This document shows, one piece after another, positions 46,369 to 54,441 of a stretch of DNA of 64,000 bases; positions within the stretch are counted from its first letter, which is position 1; every line of letters begins with the position of its first letter. The stretch spans positions 303,188-367,187 of the forward strand of contig NZ_JAGSYD010000004.1 in NCBI RefSeq assembly GCF_025685575.1, read 5' to 3'. The translations under genes and the position numbers were made by a program. The stretch comes from Granulicella cerasi (GTDB lineage: Bacteria > Acidobacteriota > Terriglobia > Terriglobales > Acidobacteriaceae). The notes beneath the pieces were generated by a model. That model made no database searches and was not told where the DNA came from. It saw only the letters and a program-made list of their open reading frames with translations.

Positions 46369-46436
46369 ATGCTGTGAACTTCCCTTCGCGTAGACCGATC
46401 TGCCTGAATCCTGAGCAGACACACCATAAACGCATA

Positions 46437-46450
46437 TTCAAGCGGTTGTC
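46437..46450. promoter_or_regulatory. candidate LacI-type operator 3
   Basis: TTCAAGCGGTTGTC; on the minus strand it reads GACAACCGCTTGAA, and with its TAT flank it matches operators 1 and 2 over about 12-15 bases. A TTGAGG box lies 55 bases upstream on the minus strand (5' end at 46,505), the same distance as at the other two sites, though its -10 is poor. Confidence 0.5.
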
Positions 46451-46766
46451 TAGATACTTTTCACGCGAATGAAAGGATGCAGCGGGAAGCCCACCCAGAC
46501 CTCAACTACTCCGCACAGAGCGATGCGTCAATAGACACATGACCTATTCCGCATTTCTTATCTCGGATGGAATAAATAGAGGAAACGCCGTCCAAACCAC
46601 GAACGATCCCTTGTGGGTTCCCCTGTGACATAACTGCTGCAAGACTGTCGCATTCACTCTGGCATATATTCCATGCCGCGCTATATAGTCTTCGTCAGGT
46701 TCGCAGCCGCACGGCGTTTGCAAGCTCGCCAGCGCCGCGAGCATGAAGGAAGAGAAAGACCGAAGC
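46451..46766. other. intergenic region before the uronate operon
   Basis: About 316 bp without a supported gene. It holds the likely promoters of the barrel gene (leftward) and the manD operon (rightward). Around 46,661-46,677 GGCAT and ATGCC form an inverted repeat around TATATT, followed by CTATATAG, both -10-like. No small open frame with a ribosome-binding site was found. Confidence 0.5.
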
Positions 46767-47975
46767 ATGAAAATCACCGCCGCGAAACTCATCATCACCT
46801 CGCCCGATCGCAACTTCGTCACGCTCAAGATCGAAACCGATGAAGGCATTTATGGCCTCGGCGACGCCACGCTGAACGGTCGCGAACTCGCAGTCGCCAG
46901 CTACCTCAGCGAGCACGTCATTCCCTGCCTCATCGGCCGCGACCCGTTCGACATCGAAGACATCTGGCAGTATCTCTATCGCGGCGCCTACTGGCGTCGC
47001 GGCCCCGTGACGATGAGCGCAATCGCCGCCGTCGATGTGGCTCTGTGGGACATCAAAGGCAAGGCTCTGAACACGCCGGTGTACAACCTGCTCGGCGGCC
47101 GCAGTCGTCAGGGCGTGCTGGTCTACACGCATGCCAACGGCGCAGACATCGAGCAGGCGCTCGACTCTGTACGCGAGCATATGGAAGAAGGCTATCTCGC
47201 GGTGCGCGCGCAGGCGGGTGTCCCCGGAGTCGCCAGCAGCTACGGCGTACCGAAGCCCGGTAAAGCCTATGAGCCCGCGGAGCGTGGCCTGCCGGGCGAA
47301 AGCCTCTGGTCCACCGAGCGCTATCTCAACTTCGCACCGAAGCTCTTCGAGCGCCTGCGCTCCGAGCTGGGTCCGGACGTTCATCTACTGCACGATGTTC
47401 ACCATCGCCTGACGCCGATCGAAGCGGCGCGTCTCGGCAAAGCACTTGAGCCTTACCACCTTTTCTGGATGGAAGACCCCTGCCCAGCCGAGCTCCAGGA
47501 AGGCTTCGAGCTCATCCGCAAACACACGACGACTCCGATCGCCACCGGCGAAGTCTTCAACTCCGTGTGGGATGCGCATGACCTCATCCGCAATCAGCTC
47601 ATCGATTACATCCGCATGACCATCGTGCACGGCGGAGGCATCACGCACGCGAAGAAGACGGCTGACTTCGCCGCGATGTATCACGTGCGCACCGGCTTCC
47701 ACGGCGCTACCGATCTTTCGCCGATTACGATGGCGGCTGCACTGCACTTCGGCACAGCTATCCACAACTTCGGCATCCAGGAGCACATGCACCACACTGC
47801 GCTCACGGACGAAGTCTTCCCGCATCACTACAGCTTTGAGAACGGCTACATGACGCCGGGTGATGCTCCCGGGCTCGGCGTAGACATCGATGAAGTGCTC
47901 GCGGCGAAGTATCCGTATCAGCGCGCCTATCTTCCCATCGCACGCAAGCTCGATGGCACCCTGACGGACTGGTAA
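46767..47975 (+). CDS. manD: D-mannonate dehydratase, ManD type (enolase superfamily)
   Basis: 402 residues from the ATG at 46,767. This start gives residue numbers matching characterised ManD: R147 (VRAQAG), Y159 (SSYGVP), D210 and H212 (HDVHHR). An in-frame ATG at 46,743 would add eight residues. Family knowledge: Arg147/Tyr159 act as base and His212 as acid in dehydration of D-mannonate to 2-keto-3-deoxy-D-gluconate, with Mg2+ bound by Asp210 and later glutamates. Some relatives (RspA-like) have low activity on gluconate, so the kinase and aldolase downstream matter: they use the product. It is the first gene of the operon. Confidence 0.9.
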   Translation: MKITAAKLIITSPDRNFVTLKIETDEGIYGLGDATLNGRELAVASYLSEHVIPCLIGRDPFDIEDIWQYLYRGAYWRRGPVTMSAIAAVDVALWDIKGKALNTPVYNLLGGRSRQGVLVYTHANGADIEQALDSVREHMEEGYLAVRAQAGVPGVASSYGVPKPGKAYEPAERGLPGESLWSTERYLNFAPKLFERLRSELGPDVHLLHDVHHRLTPIEAARLGKALEPYHLFWMEDPCPAELQEGFELIRKHTTTPIATGEVFNSVWDAHDLIRNQLIDYIRMTIVHGGGITHAKKTADFAAMYHVRTGFHGATDLSPITMAAALHFGTAIHNFGIQEHMHHTALTDEVFPHHYSFENGYMTPGDAPGLGVDIDEVLAAKYPYQRAYLPIARKLDGTLTDW

Positions 47976-47988
47976 GTTGAGCGCATCC

Positions 47989-49050
47989 ATGACCCCTTCT
48001 CGTCTCGACATGATCGCGCTTGGCGAAGTGATGTTGCGCTTCGATCCGGGTGAACGCCGCATCTCCACCACGCGCAGTTTTGAGGTGTGGGAGGGCGGCG
48101 GCGAGTACAACGTCGCTCGCGGCCTGCGACGCTGCTTCGGCCTGCGCACGGGCATCGTCACCGCGCTCGTGGACAATCCGACAGGTCGTCTGGTTGAAGA
48201 TCTCATGCTGCAGGGTGGTGTTGATACGAGTGCCATCCAGTGGCAGGAGTTCGACGGCATCGGGCGCGAAGCGCGCAACGGTGTTTACTTCCTCGAGCGT
48301 GGCTACGGCGTCCGTCGCGGTATGGGCATGATGGACCGCGGGCATACGGCGATCTCGCAAATGAAGCCAGGCGATATCGACTGGGACGCCCTCTTCTCCC
48401 ACGGCGTGCACTGGTTTCACACCGGCGGCATCATGGCCGCGCTCAGCGAATCCACCACAGAGGTTGTGCGTGAAGCGATGCAGTCGGCCAAGCGCCACGG
48501 CGTAAAGGTCAGCTTCGACTGCAACTACCGTCCGTCACTCTGGCGTTCGCGTGGGGGCCGTGCAGGCTCTATCGCGGTGAATCGCTCGCTCGTGCCGATG
48601 GTCGATGTGCTCTTTGGACACGAAGGCGATGTCGCCCCTGAATTGATCGCTTCGTCGCATGCGGCGGTGTGGCATACGGCCGAGAGCTTCGCCGCATCGA
48701 GCGCACGCGTTGCCGCAGAGTTTCCGAACCTCACCGCCATTGCAACGACGGTGCGGCGCCCAGTTACTGCGACGCGCAATGACTGGAGTGCTTTCGCGTA
48801 TAGCCAGGGCGAGGTCACAGTAGGCATCCACTTCCCTGAGCTGGAGATTCTCGATCGCGTAGGCGGCGGTGATGCGTTTGCGTCGGGCTATATCTACGGC
48901 CAACTCCACGACCGCGGCCAGCAGTGGTCACTCGACTGCGGCATCGCGCACGGAGCTCTGGCGATGACGACAGCCGGCGACGCGTCCACCGCAACGATGG
49001 CCGAAGTGGAACAACTGATGAAGGGCGACAGCGCAGGAACAATGCGCTAG
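47989..49050 (+). CDS. kdgK: 2-keto-3-deoxygluconate kinase (PfkB family)
   Basis: 353 residues from the ATG at 47,989; a TTG at 47,977 is in frame but weaker. The ribokinase/PfkB fold shows LGEVMLRFDPGER, the glycine-rich GGGEYNVARGL, DCNYRPSLW, and the catalytic DRVGGGDAFASGYIYG with the Asp base. It phosphorylates KDG to 2-keto-3-deoxy-6-phosphogluconate in the cytoplasm. It starts 13 bp after manD and 15 bp before the aldolase gene. That context is the main reason to choose KDG over other sugar substrates of the family. Confidence 0.88.
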   Translation: MTPSRLDMIALGEVMLRFDPGERRISTTRSFEVWEGGGEYNVARGLRRCFGLRTGIVTALVDNPTGRLVEDLMLQGGVDTSAIQWQEFDGIGREARNGVYFLERGYGVRRGMGMMDRGHTAISQMKPGDIDWDALFSHGVHWFHTGGIMAALSESTTEVVREAMQSAKRHGVKVSFDCNYRPSLWRSRGGRAGSIAVNRSLVPMVDVLFGHEGDVAPELIASSHAAVWHTAESFAASSARVAAEFPNLTAIATTVRRPVTATRNDWSAFAYSQGEVTVGIHFPELEILDRVGGGDAFASGYIYGQLHDRGQQWSLDCGIAHGALAMTTAGDASTATMAEVEQLMKGDSAGTMR

Positions 49051-49065
49051 GGAGAAGCTGTACAG

Positions 49066-49728
49066 ATGGCAAAGACGAAACAGGAAGTATTGGCACGCAT
49101 GAGGGCCACCGGCCTGGTCCCCGTGCTGCGAGCCAACAGCGAAGAGCAAGCCATGAAGCTCGTGGCTGCAATGATGGACGGCGGCGTCGATGTGATGGAA
49201 GTCACCATGACCGTACCCGGCGCGGTGAAGGTCATGGCCCGCATCCTTCGCGAGTTCCCCGCGATGCTCGTTGGCGCAGGCACGGTGCTCGATCCGCAAG
49301 CGGCTCAAGCCTGCCTCGACGAAGGCGCCGAATTCATCGTCAGCCCTGCATTGAACATCGCGACCATCGAGCTTTGCCAGCGCGCATCGATCGCAGTGCT
49401 ACCCGGCGCGCTGACGCCGACTGAAATTGTTACCGCATGGAACGCAGGCGCCGATGTCGTGAAGGTCTTCCCCGCAAGCGCGATGGGGGGAGCGTCGTAT
49501 CTGCGCAGCCTCAAAGCGCCGTTACCGCAGATCGAGCTGATCCCGACCGGCGGTGTCTCTGTGCCGACCGCGCAGGACTTCCTTGCTGCAGGAGCATTCG
49601 CACTCGGCGTCGGCGCAGACCTCGTCAACACCAAGGCCATCGACGCCGGCCAGCCTGAGATCGTTACCGAAAAGGCGAAGCAGTACCTCGCGGTCGTCGA
49701 AGATTTTCGCAACACGCAGAGCGCTTAG
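49066..49728 (+). CDS. eda: 2-keto-3-deoxy-6-phosphogluconate aldolase
   Basis: 220 residues, one TIM barrel. Catalytic residues are visible: E45 in VMEVTM and the Schiff-base lysine K133 in DVVKVFPAS. The phosphate-binding end LIPTGGVS is present. It splits KDPG to pyruvate and glyceraldehyde-3-phosphate, closing the Entner-Doudoroff and uronate routes. GGGAGAAG precedes the ATG. It follows kdgK by 15 bp. Confidence 0.93.
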   Translation: MAKTKQEVLARMRATGLVPVLRANSEEQAMKLVAAMMDGGVDVMEVTMTVPGAVKVMARILREFPAMLVGAGTVLDPQAAQACLDEGAEFIVSPALNIATIELCQRASIAVLPGALTPTEIVTAWNAGADVVKVFPASAMGGASYLRSLKAPLPQIELIPTGGVSVPTAQDFLAAGAFALGVGADLVNTKAIDAGQPEIVTEKAKQYLAVVEDFRNTQSA

Positions 49729-49742
49729 GAGCTACACGCAAG

Positions 49743-50513
49743 ATGAAGAACTACTTTGACCTCACGGGCAAGTGCGCCGTTGTGATGGGTGGAACCACAG
49801 GCATCGGACGCGAGCTCGCACTCGGCCTCGCAGAGTCCGGCGCGGATGTCATCGCCACCTCGCGCTCGGCGGACGGGGTAAAGGCCATGCAGCAGGAAAT
49901 CGAAGCGCTCGGTCGCCGCAGCCTTGACGCCACCGTCGATGTCACGTCGCGGGAGTCCGTGCAGGAGTTCCACGACAAGGTACTCGCCGCCCTCGGCAAG
50001 GTCGACATCCTGGTCAACTGCGCGGGAATCACCAAGCGCGTACCGACGCTCGACTGCACCGAAGAGCTGTGGAACCAGATCTTCGACGTCAACGTGGTCG
50101 GGACGCTGCGCGCCTGCCAGGTTTTCGGCAAATCGATGCTTGAACGCGGCGCGGGACGGATCATCAACATCGCTTCACTGTCGACCTTCGCGGCCTTCCT
50201 CGAAGTCGCACCCTACTGCGCCAGCAAGGCTGCGATCGGCTCGCTGACGCAGTCGCTGGCGGTCGAATGGGGCCCTCGTGGCGTGCTCGTCAACGCCATC
50301 GCCCCTGGCGTCTTCCCCACGGCGCTCAATAGTGCCATCATCGCCAGCCCTCGTGGGCAGGAGCTGAAAATGCGCACACCGCTCAGCCGCTTCGGCAAGG
50401 CGGAGGAGCTGGTCACCACCGCGCTCTATCTTGCCAGCGATGCGACGTCGTTTACCAACGGCCAGATCATCCCCGTCGACGGCGGTTTCCTCGCGAGTGC
50501 CGTCAATCAATAG
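49743..50513 (+). CDS. SDR-family oxidoreductase, candidate fructuronate reductase
   Basis: 256 residues, classical short-chain dehydrogenase. The cofactor motif is GGTTGIGRELALG; NCAG, the catalytic Ser (IASLSTFA) and YCASK (Tyr and Lys) are in place, and the C-terminal GQIIPVDGGF is present. Close relatives act as gluconate 5-dehydrogenase or 2-deoxygluconate dehydrogenase. Since the operon has ManD but no UxuB, an SDR that reduces D-fructuronate to D-mannonate would complete the path; this is inference from context. TAGGAGCT is a strong ribosome-binding site. Confidence 0.85.
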   Translation: MKNYFDLTGKCAVVMGGTTGIGRELALGLAESGADVIATSRSADGVKAMQQEIEALGRRSLDATVDVTSRESVQEFHDKVLAALGKVDILVNCAGITKRVPTLDCTEELWNQIFDVNVVGTLRACQVFGKSMLERGAGRIINIASLSTFAAFLEVAPYCASKAAIGSLTQSLAVEWGPRGVLVNAIAPGVFPTALNSAIIASPRGQELKMRTPLSRFGKAEELVTTALYLASDATSFTNGQIIPVDGGFLASAVNQ

Positions 50514-50521
50514 CGGCGGGT

Positions 50522-50550
50522 CCTGCTGCGGTTAGAAAATCCACAGCAGG
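50522..50550 (+). terminator. weak hairpin after the uronate operon
   Basis: CCTGCTG / CAGCAGG, a 7-bp stem with a 15-base AT-containing loop and then GTTT, 8 bases after the SDR stop. Position fits a terminator, but the long loop makes it weak. The remaining DNA to the tRNA holds no supported gene. Confidence 0.4.
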
Positions 50551-50704
50551 GTTTCACCGAACGCCCATGTTCTGTTACACTCAATCTTGTTGTGAGGGAG
50601 CGAGCTAAGCCGCTTCGGTTCACAAAGGTAGACCCAATCAGCCACCGAATGCGGCAGTGCTTTTGGATCTATGTGACGTAATTCCAAGTAGTTGCCTTAC
50701 TCCT

Positions 50705-50782
<78 letters not shown>

Positions 50783-50880
50783 CTCAAAACAAAGCACTTA
50801 GCTCCGAGTGGCGATCAAGATTTAGATGAACAAAAAATGAACTCTTACAGAGTAGCGAAGATCAACCGCACTCACAAGTT

Positions 50881-50909
50881 AAAAGCCCCCTCGCGATGAG
50901 GGGGCTTTT
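50881..50909. terminator. bidirectional terminator after integrase gene
   Basis: A 12-bp perfect stem AAAAGCCCCCTC / GAGGGGGCTTTT with a 5-base loop. It lies 17 bases after the integrase stop on the minus strand and could also stop transcripts leaving tRNA-Asp. Confidence 0.88.
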
Positions 50910-50925
50910 CTCGTTTTCTACATTC

Positions 50926-52089
50926 TCACGCGGCATCTTTTTTGACGACAAAGAGGCCTGACATGGTCGATAGAGCTGAACGCTTGGCATCGACGTTTCC
51001 CTGCGTATACACATCGAGCGTGATGCGGCTATTCGCGTGGCGCAGAAGCTCTTGAATCGTTTTTACGTCCTCGCCGTTCGCCTTCAACGCGGTTCCGAGT
51101 GAGTGCCTGAAGGCGTGCCAGTTCACTGTTTTCTGGATTCCTGCCTTCGCTGCTGCCGGTCGGATGTGGTTGACGAGGATTTGGTCAGGCCAGTAGGGCT
51201 GCTTGCCGTCGCTGTATGGGCTGGCGAAGACCCAGTCGTCGTCACGGTTGTATGGAGTGGACTCACGCCAATCGGCAAGGGTTACGGCGAGTTCTGGGTG
51301 CATCGGCAGTCCACGCCTCGAAGCCTCTGTCTTGAGGTTCGTCTGCTCTTTTCCGACCAGACCTTGTCGGAGATGGAACCACAAGCCGGTCGTGTCAACG
51401 TCACACCAACGCAGTCCGCGGAACTCCGACTTTCGTAGTCCGGTCGAGGCGGCAAGAATAAGCATGACGCGTGCTGGTTCGTTTTCGACGCGCATGATAA
51501 TCGCAGCGATCTCTTCCACGGTGAATACAGTAGGTTCCTTCACACGTTTTGCGCTCTGACGCACAGACGCGATGGGGTTCGTCTTATCGTAAAGCTCGTG
51601 TCGGATGCAGTGCGAAAACAGCGCGGAGAGGTGGTTCCTTAGCTTCGCCTTCGTGCCCGGAGCGAGGCTGGTCAGTGAGTGAAGCCAAGCCTCCACGCGC
51701 ACAGCTTTCACCTCATCCAACGGCGTCAAGCCCCAGTGAGGCAGCAGCCAAACGCGGAAATACTCCAGATAGTTTTTGATGGTTGAGGGTGACCGAGCTG
51801 CTGCGGGATTACGAAGCTCGTGAGCCTGAAAGTGACCCCACGCGTCGCGCACGGTGAGTTTTCCCGCCTTGTCCTCAGCGGCGTTGATTTCGGCACGCAG
51901 GTTTGCAGCGGCTCGCTTTGCGTCATTCTTCGTCGGGTACTCGCGGAGCGTGCCGATGATTTTGCCGAGGTGCTTTCGCTTGCCGGTCTCGTCGGGCGCG
52001 GTGCGGTAGCGAAGAAGCCAAACATCTGGTCCCTTCGCGCGTTTGGCGAGGTAGATCGAACCATCTTGATATTGCGTGTGAGTAGGCAT
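50926..52089 (-). CDS. int: tyrosine-recombinase integrase
   Basis: 387 residues. The N-terminal SAM-like core-binding domain (about 80-180) is followed by the catalytic domain with R219 (TGLRKSEFRGL), H325 and R328 (HAFRHS), H351 (LLRHANSRI) and the nucleophile Y361 (LDVYTQG). All needed residues are present, so it should be active. It catalyses integration and excision at the tRNA-Asp attachment site next to it. It lies 10 bp downstream of the excisionase gene on the same strand. Confidence 0.95.
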   Translation of the reverse strand: MPTHTQYQDGSIYLAKRAKGPDVWLLRYRTAPDETGKRKHLGKIIGTLREYPTKNDAKRAAANLRAEINAAEDKAGKLTVRDAWGHFQAHELRNPAAARSPSTIKNYLEYFRVWLLPHWGLTPLDEVKAVRVEAWLHSLTSLAPGTKAKLRNHLSALFSHCIRHELYDKTNPIASVRQSAKRVKEPTVFTVEEIAAIIMRVENEPARVMLILAASTGLRKSEFRGLRWCDVDTTGLWFHLRQGLVGKEQTNLKTEASRRGLPMHPELAVTLADWRESTPYNRDDDWVFASPYSDGKQPYWPDQILVNHIRPAAAKAGIQKTVNWHAFRHSLGTALKANGEDVKTIQELLRHANSRITLDVYTQGNVDAKRSALSTMSGLFVVKKDAA

Positions 52090-52099
52090 AATGGTTCCC

Positions 52100-52303
52100 C
52101 TACTCGACGGGCTGACTGACCGAGCATACCTTTAACGCGGCCCATTGGACAAGGTCAGCCTCGCGGAACCGCCAGAGCCTTCCAATTCTTATTGCGGGAA
52201 GTTCCCTGCGGCGTGCCATGGCGATGGCGGTCTTCTCGTGGATTCCAAGGTAGGCAGCCGCATCAGAGGGTTTCCAGAGGCGGTTTATCGATGCATCAAT
52301 CAT
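52100..52303 (-). CDS. xis: excisionase-type MerR-like DNA-binding protein
   Basis: 67 residues. The pattern WKPSDAAAYLGIHEKTAIAM, RRRELPAIRIGRLWRFREAD and LVQWA is the HTH_17/excisionase fold, a small winged helix that bends DNA at the attachment site and directs the integrase to excision. Its place immediately upstream of int on the same strand supports this role. It could also act as a regulator of int. No strong ribosome-binding site is seen before the ATG. Confidence 0.8.
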   Translation of the reverse strand: MIDASINRLWKPSDAAAYLGIHEKTAIAMARRRELPAIRIGRLWRFREADLVQWAALKVCSVSQPVE

Positions 52304-52355
52304 GGAGGGCTAATACTCATGCCGACGACATAGCACCGATTATTGGGTGGATCTG

Positions 52356-52682
52356 ATGACGGGATCGATGGTAATTAACGTCGACATGCTCACTACGTTA
52401 TCTGCACCTGCTCGATCCTCCTACGTCTATAGGTCCCACCGTCCCAAGCAACATTGCGGCAAGCACTTCGTCGCTGCGCTCACCAAACACGCCCCCGCGA
52501 CCATCGTCATTAAGGGAACAACGCGCCCCGCAATCACGACCGCTACGGAGCTGATGACGATGCTCCGCGAGGGAGGCACGTCGATGCGATCAATCCCATG
52601 GGAGATCACCATCCCACGAGCTGGCTGGATCGTGCTGGTCCCACGCGTACCTGGGCGACGTGCTGCGCGAGGTGCCCGATGA
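52356..52682 (+). CDS. hypothetical phage protein (coupled pair, upstream)
   Basis: 108 residues from the ATG at 52,356 (MTGSMVINVDMLTTLS); 52,368 is another in-frame ATG. It is basic, ending VPGRRAARGAR. The TGA stop overlaps the ATG of the next gene (ATGA), and the ribosome-binding site of that gene (GAGGTG) encodes its end. This overlap is the main evidence that both are genes, since I recognise no family. An antisense frame over the same DNA exists but lacks this context. Confidence 0.5.
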   Translation: MTGSMVINVDMLTTLSAPARSSYVYRSHRPKQHCGKHFVAALTKHAPATIVIKGTTRPAITTATELMTMLREGGTSMRSIPWEITIPRAGWIVLVPRVPGRRAARGAR

Positions 52683-53002
52683 GTGGTCATATCCCCGCGA
52701 TGATAGCGACGATGGAGTACGATCCAATGCCCCACCTCCGTCACGCATTGATCGCCAAGATCGATCGCTGCGTCAGCCACCACAAGGCCGCTGTACGGGC
52801 CCGACGCCAGGGCGACGAGATGGTGCTCAATGGGGCACTACGTCTCGCCAAGCTCGCTTGGCGAGACGCGGAACTATTCGCCGAGGAGATCGGCGTAGTA
52901 ATCGACGCCACCATCGCCAACACCTATTGGCGGGCTTATGCCCTCGGATATCGCGACGGCAGAGTGCGGGGGATGGTGGTAGTGCTCCCGCATAGCCATT
53001 GA
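52679..53002 (+). CDS. hypothetical phage protein (coupled pair, downstream)
   Basis: 107 residues from the ATG at 52,679, preceded by GAGGTG with good spacing. It is mostly alpha-helical (LRHALIAKIDRCVSHHKAAV, LNGALRLAKLAWRDAELFAE). No family recognised. Its last 129 bases overlap the opposite-strand winged-helix gene, and its stop codon lies in a 13-bp inverted repeat. The long antisense overlap makes it less certain than a free-standing gene, but the ATGA coupling is typical of this prophage. Confidence 0.5.
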   Translation: MSGHIPAMIATMEYDPMPHLRHALIAKIDRCVSHHKAAVRARRQGDEMVLNGALRLAKLAWRDAELFAEEIGVVIDATIANTYWRAYALGYRDGRVRGMVVVLPHSH

Positions 53003-53878
53003 GCCGTCCTCGGGGCTCAATCGCTCAATGGCTATCACAGCATCTCCATCCTCCCCCAACCTGAGGTGGGGAGTGCTCAGTTGTTCGGCGGGCTCCGTGT
53101 GAGCCAAGAAAGCAAGCATCGTGGCGTCGCACATAGCTGTCCCCCACACGGGGTCTACAGCGACTCCTCCATTAAGGCGGAGGTGGTCACGTACGGCAGC
53201 CCGGTCGAACTTGGCGATTGCGCTTTCATCAACCGTACCGGGTTTCGAGTCCTCGATGGTCCCGACCAAGATTCTCCGGAGATACCCAGCGGGATTCGAC
53301 GCAGCAGCCGCCAGCCGCTTGGCTTCCTCGTTGATTTCAGCCCACGCGACCAACGGAGCAAGCCCTTGATGCTTAGCGCAGATGCCTTCAGCAATCCTGC
53401 GGGCGTCGTCAGCATTGATCTTGCCTGCGAAGTGCTCGTCGCTCACGATCGCATCAGTGAGCCCGTCAGTGCAATCCAGAGCATCCAGATCCGCAGGTGC
53501 CGTTGTGTGGTCGGGCTCTTCGTCCGTTGAGTCGCTGACTACGCCTTGGCGGACAAAGGGATTAACCGTCGGCACTCTTTGTGCTTCGGCTCGGTCGTGC
53601 ATCTCCCAGATATTGAGGTGCCAGACGTTCGACCGGTTCGGACGAATTGTGCGTGAGACGAGACCGTCTGACTCAAGCTCGCGAGCGGCCTTCTGCAGAG
53701 TTTTGGAGTCGAGGCCGGTGTCTGCGCAAAGCGTCTCATAGCCCACGTAAGTCGAGTAGTCGGTTCGTTGGTCGGCACGGAGGGCGAGGTGGTAATAGAG
53801 CGATTGCGCAGCCTTGCGCAGTAAGCCCGAGTCGCGGGCATCGCGAAGAATATCGAGTGTCGTCAGTTGTTTTCTCAT
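52874..53878 (-). CDS. winged-helix protein, candidate phage replication/regulatory protein
   Basis: 334 residues from the ATG at 53,878. Residues about 1-95 look like a helix-turn-helix domain: LYYHLALRADQRTDYSTYVG, GLDSKTLQKAARELESDGLV and then SRTIRPNRSNVWHLN as the wing. The middle and C-terminal parts (AGKINADDARRIAEGICAKH ... NPAGYLRRILVG) resemble helical regions of phage replication-initiation proteins, but this is a weak match. It is transcribed leftward from the palindrome-rich region at 53,930-54,130, which could be its operator or an origin. It overlaps 129 bp of the opposing small gene. A repressor role is also possible. Confidence 0.65.
   Translation of the reverse strand: MRKQLTTLDILRDARDSGLLRKAAQSLYYHLALRADQRTDYSTYVGYETLCADTGLDSKTLQKAARELESDGLVSRTIRPNRSNVWHLNIWEMHDRAEAQRVPTVNPFVRQGVVSDSTDEEPDHTTAPADLDALDCTDGLTDAIVSDEHFAGKINADDARRIAEGICAKHQGLAPLVAWAEINEEAKRLAAAASNPAGYLRRILVGTIEDSKPGTVDESAIAKFDRAAVRDHLRLNGGVAVDPVWGTAMCDATMLAFLAHTEPAEQLSTPHLRLGEDGDAVIAIERLSPEDGSMAMREHYHHPPHSAVAISEGISPPIGVGDGGVDYYADLLGE
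52992..53035. repeat. 13-bp perfect inverted repeat
   Basis: ATAGCCATTGAGC (52,992-53,004) and GCTCAATGGCTAT (53,023-53,035), 18 bases apart, at the end of the small rightward gene and inside the leftward winged-helix gene. There is no T-run, so it is not a standard terminator. Confidence 0.8.
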
Positions 53879-53991
53879 CCTGGCTCCTTATGGTGGTCAA
53901 TACTTCGTCGCTGTCCGGTGGTCAGTTTATGCAGCGAAAAATATTTCCCTCACTAAGGCATTCCGTAGTCGAAATTTCCAGACTGGCTATG

Positions 53992-54053
53992 TTCCTCGGA
54001 AATTTTGCGCGTGTGGATCGCTTCCGAGGAAAAAAATTTCCGAATTTCGGAAA
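53992..54053. promoter_or_regulatory. palindrome cluster in phage control region
   Basis: TTCCTCGGAA (53,992-54,001) pairs with TTCCGAGGAA (54,022-54,031), 20 bases apart. Directly after is the 17-base palindrome TTTCCGAATTTCGGAAA (54,037-54,053). The AT-rich DNA around contrasts with the neighbours. Repressor operators or a replication origin are likely readings. Confidence 0.6.
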
Positions 54054-54105
54054 AAACACCCCGCCGTATCAGCCTTAACAGCCTTTTCAGCTTTCATCAG
54101 CCCTT

Positions 54106-54125
54106 AAGGGACCTATAAGGGACCT
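54106..54125 (+). repeat. AAGGGACCT direct repeats
   Basis: AAGGGACCT occurs at 54,106-54,114 and 54,117-54,125, one helical turn (11 bp) apart, flanked by CTTAA on each side. Helical phasing suggests a protein-binding site. Confidence 0.6.
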
Positions 54126-54130
54126 TAATC

Positions 54131-54441
54131 AGAGAGTGACAGCGCTTCACGCGCTTTTGAAAAAACTGACAAAAGCAACAACAAAGACGGCTCCTGTACT
54201 ACGGTCGCTTATCGCTCCCTACGCACAAGAGCAGAGACAGCAACGGGCAATCCGGTCGCTGGTCGCTCCCTCCCGCCCTCCTCGCCTGTCCATACTCCGC
54301 CGACTCAGCCCCGCAGGGAGAACCCTCCAGCGGGCCCGCCCGACCCGCCCCGCCCCGCCCCATCAGCGAACCCGACCGTAGTTACTTATCTTCAACATTC
54401 GAACTCCGACTACCGATCCCCTAGGTAGAGGAGATAACACT
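54131..54441. other. gap before early gene chain
   Basis: About 310 bp. A frame from a GTG at 54,136 gives 81 basic residues but has no ribosome-binding site and odd composition. The 19-base units CGGTCGCTnnTCGCTCCCT at 54,202-54,220 and 54,253-54,271 repeat at 51-bp spacing. C-rich CCGCC runs lie near 54,335-54,362. I see no secure gene here. Confidence 0.5.

Noticed and set aside
52427..52783. 118-residue minus-strand frame in the phage left region
   Set aside because: The plus-strand pair over the same DNA has an ATGA overlap and a good ribosome-binding site, which the minus frame lacks.
54136..54381. 81-residue frame from GTG in the phage control region
   Set aside because: No ribosome-binding site and Arg/Pro/Leu-biased composition; the in-frame 51-bp repeat is the only support, so it is recorded as a repeat, not a gene.
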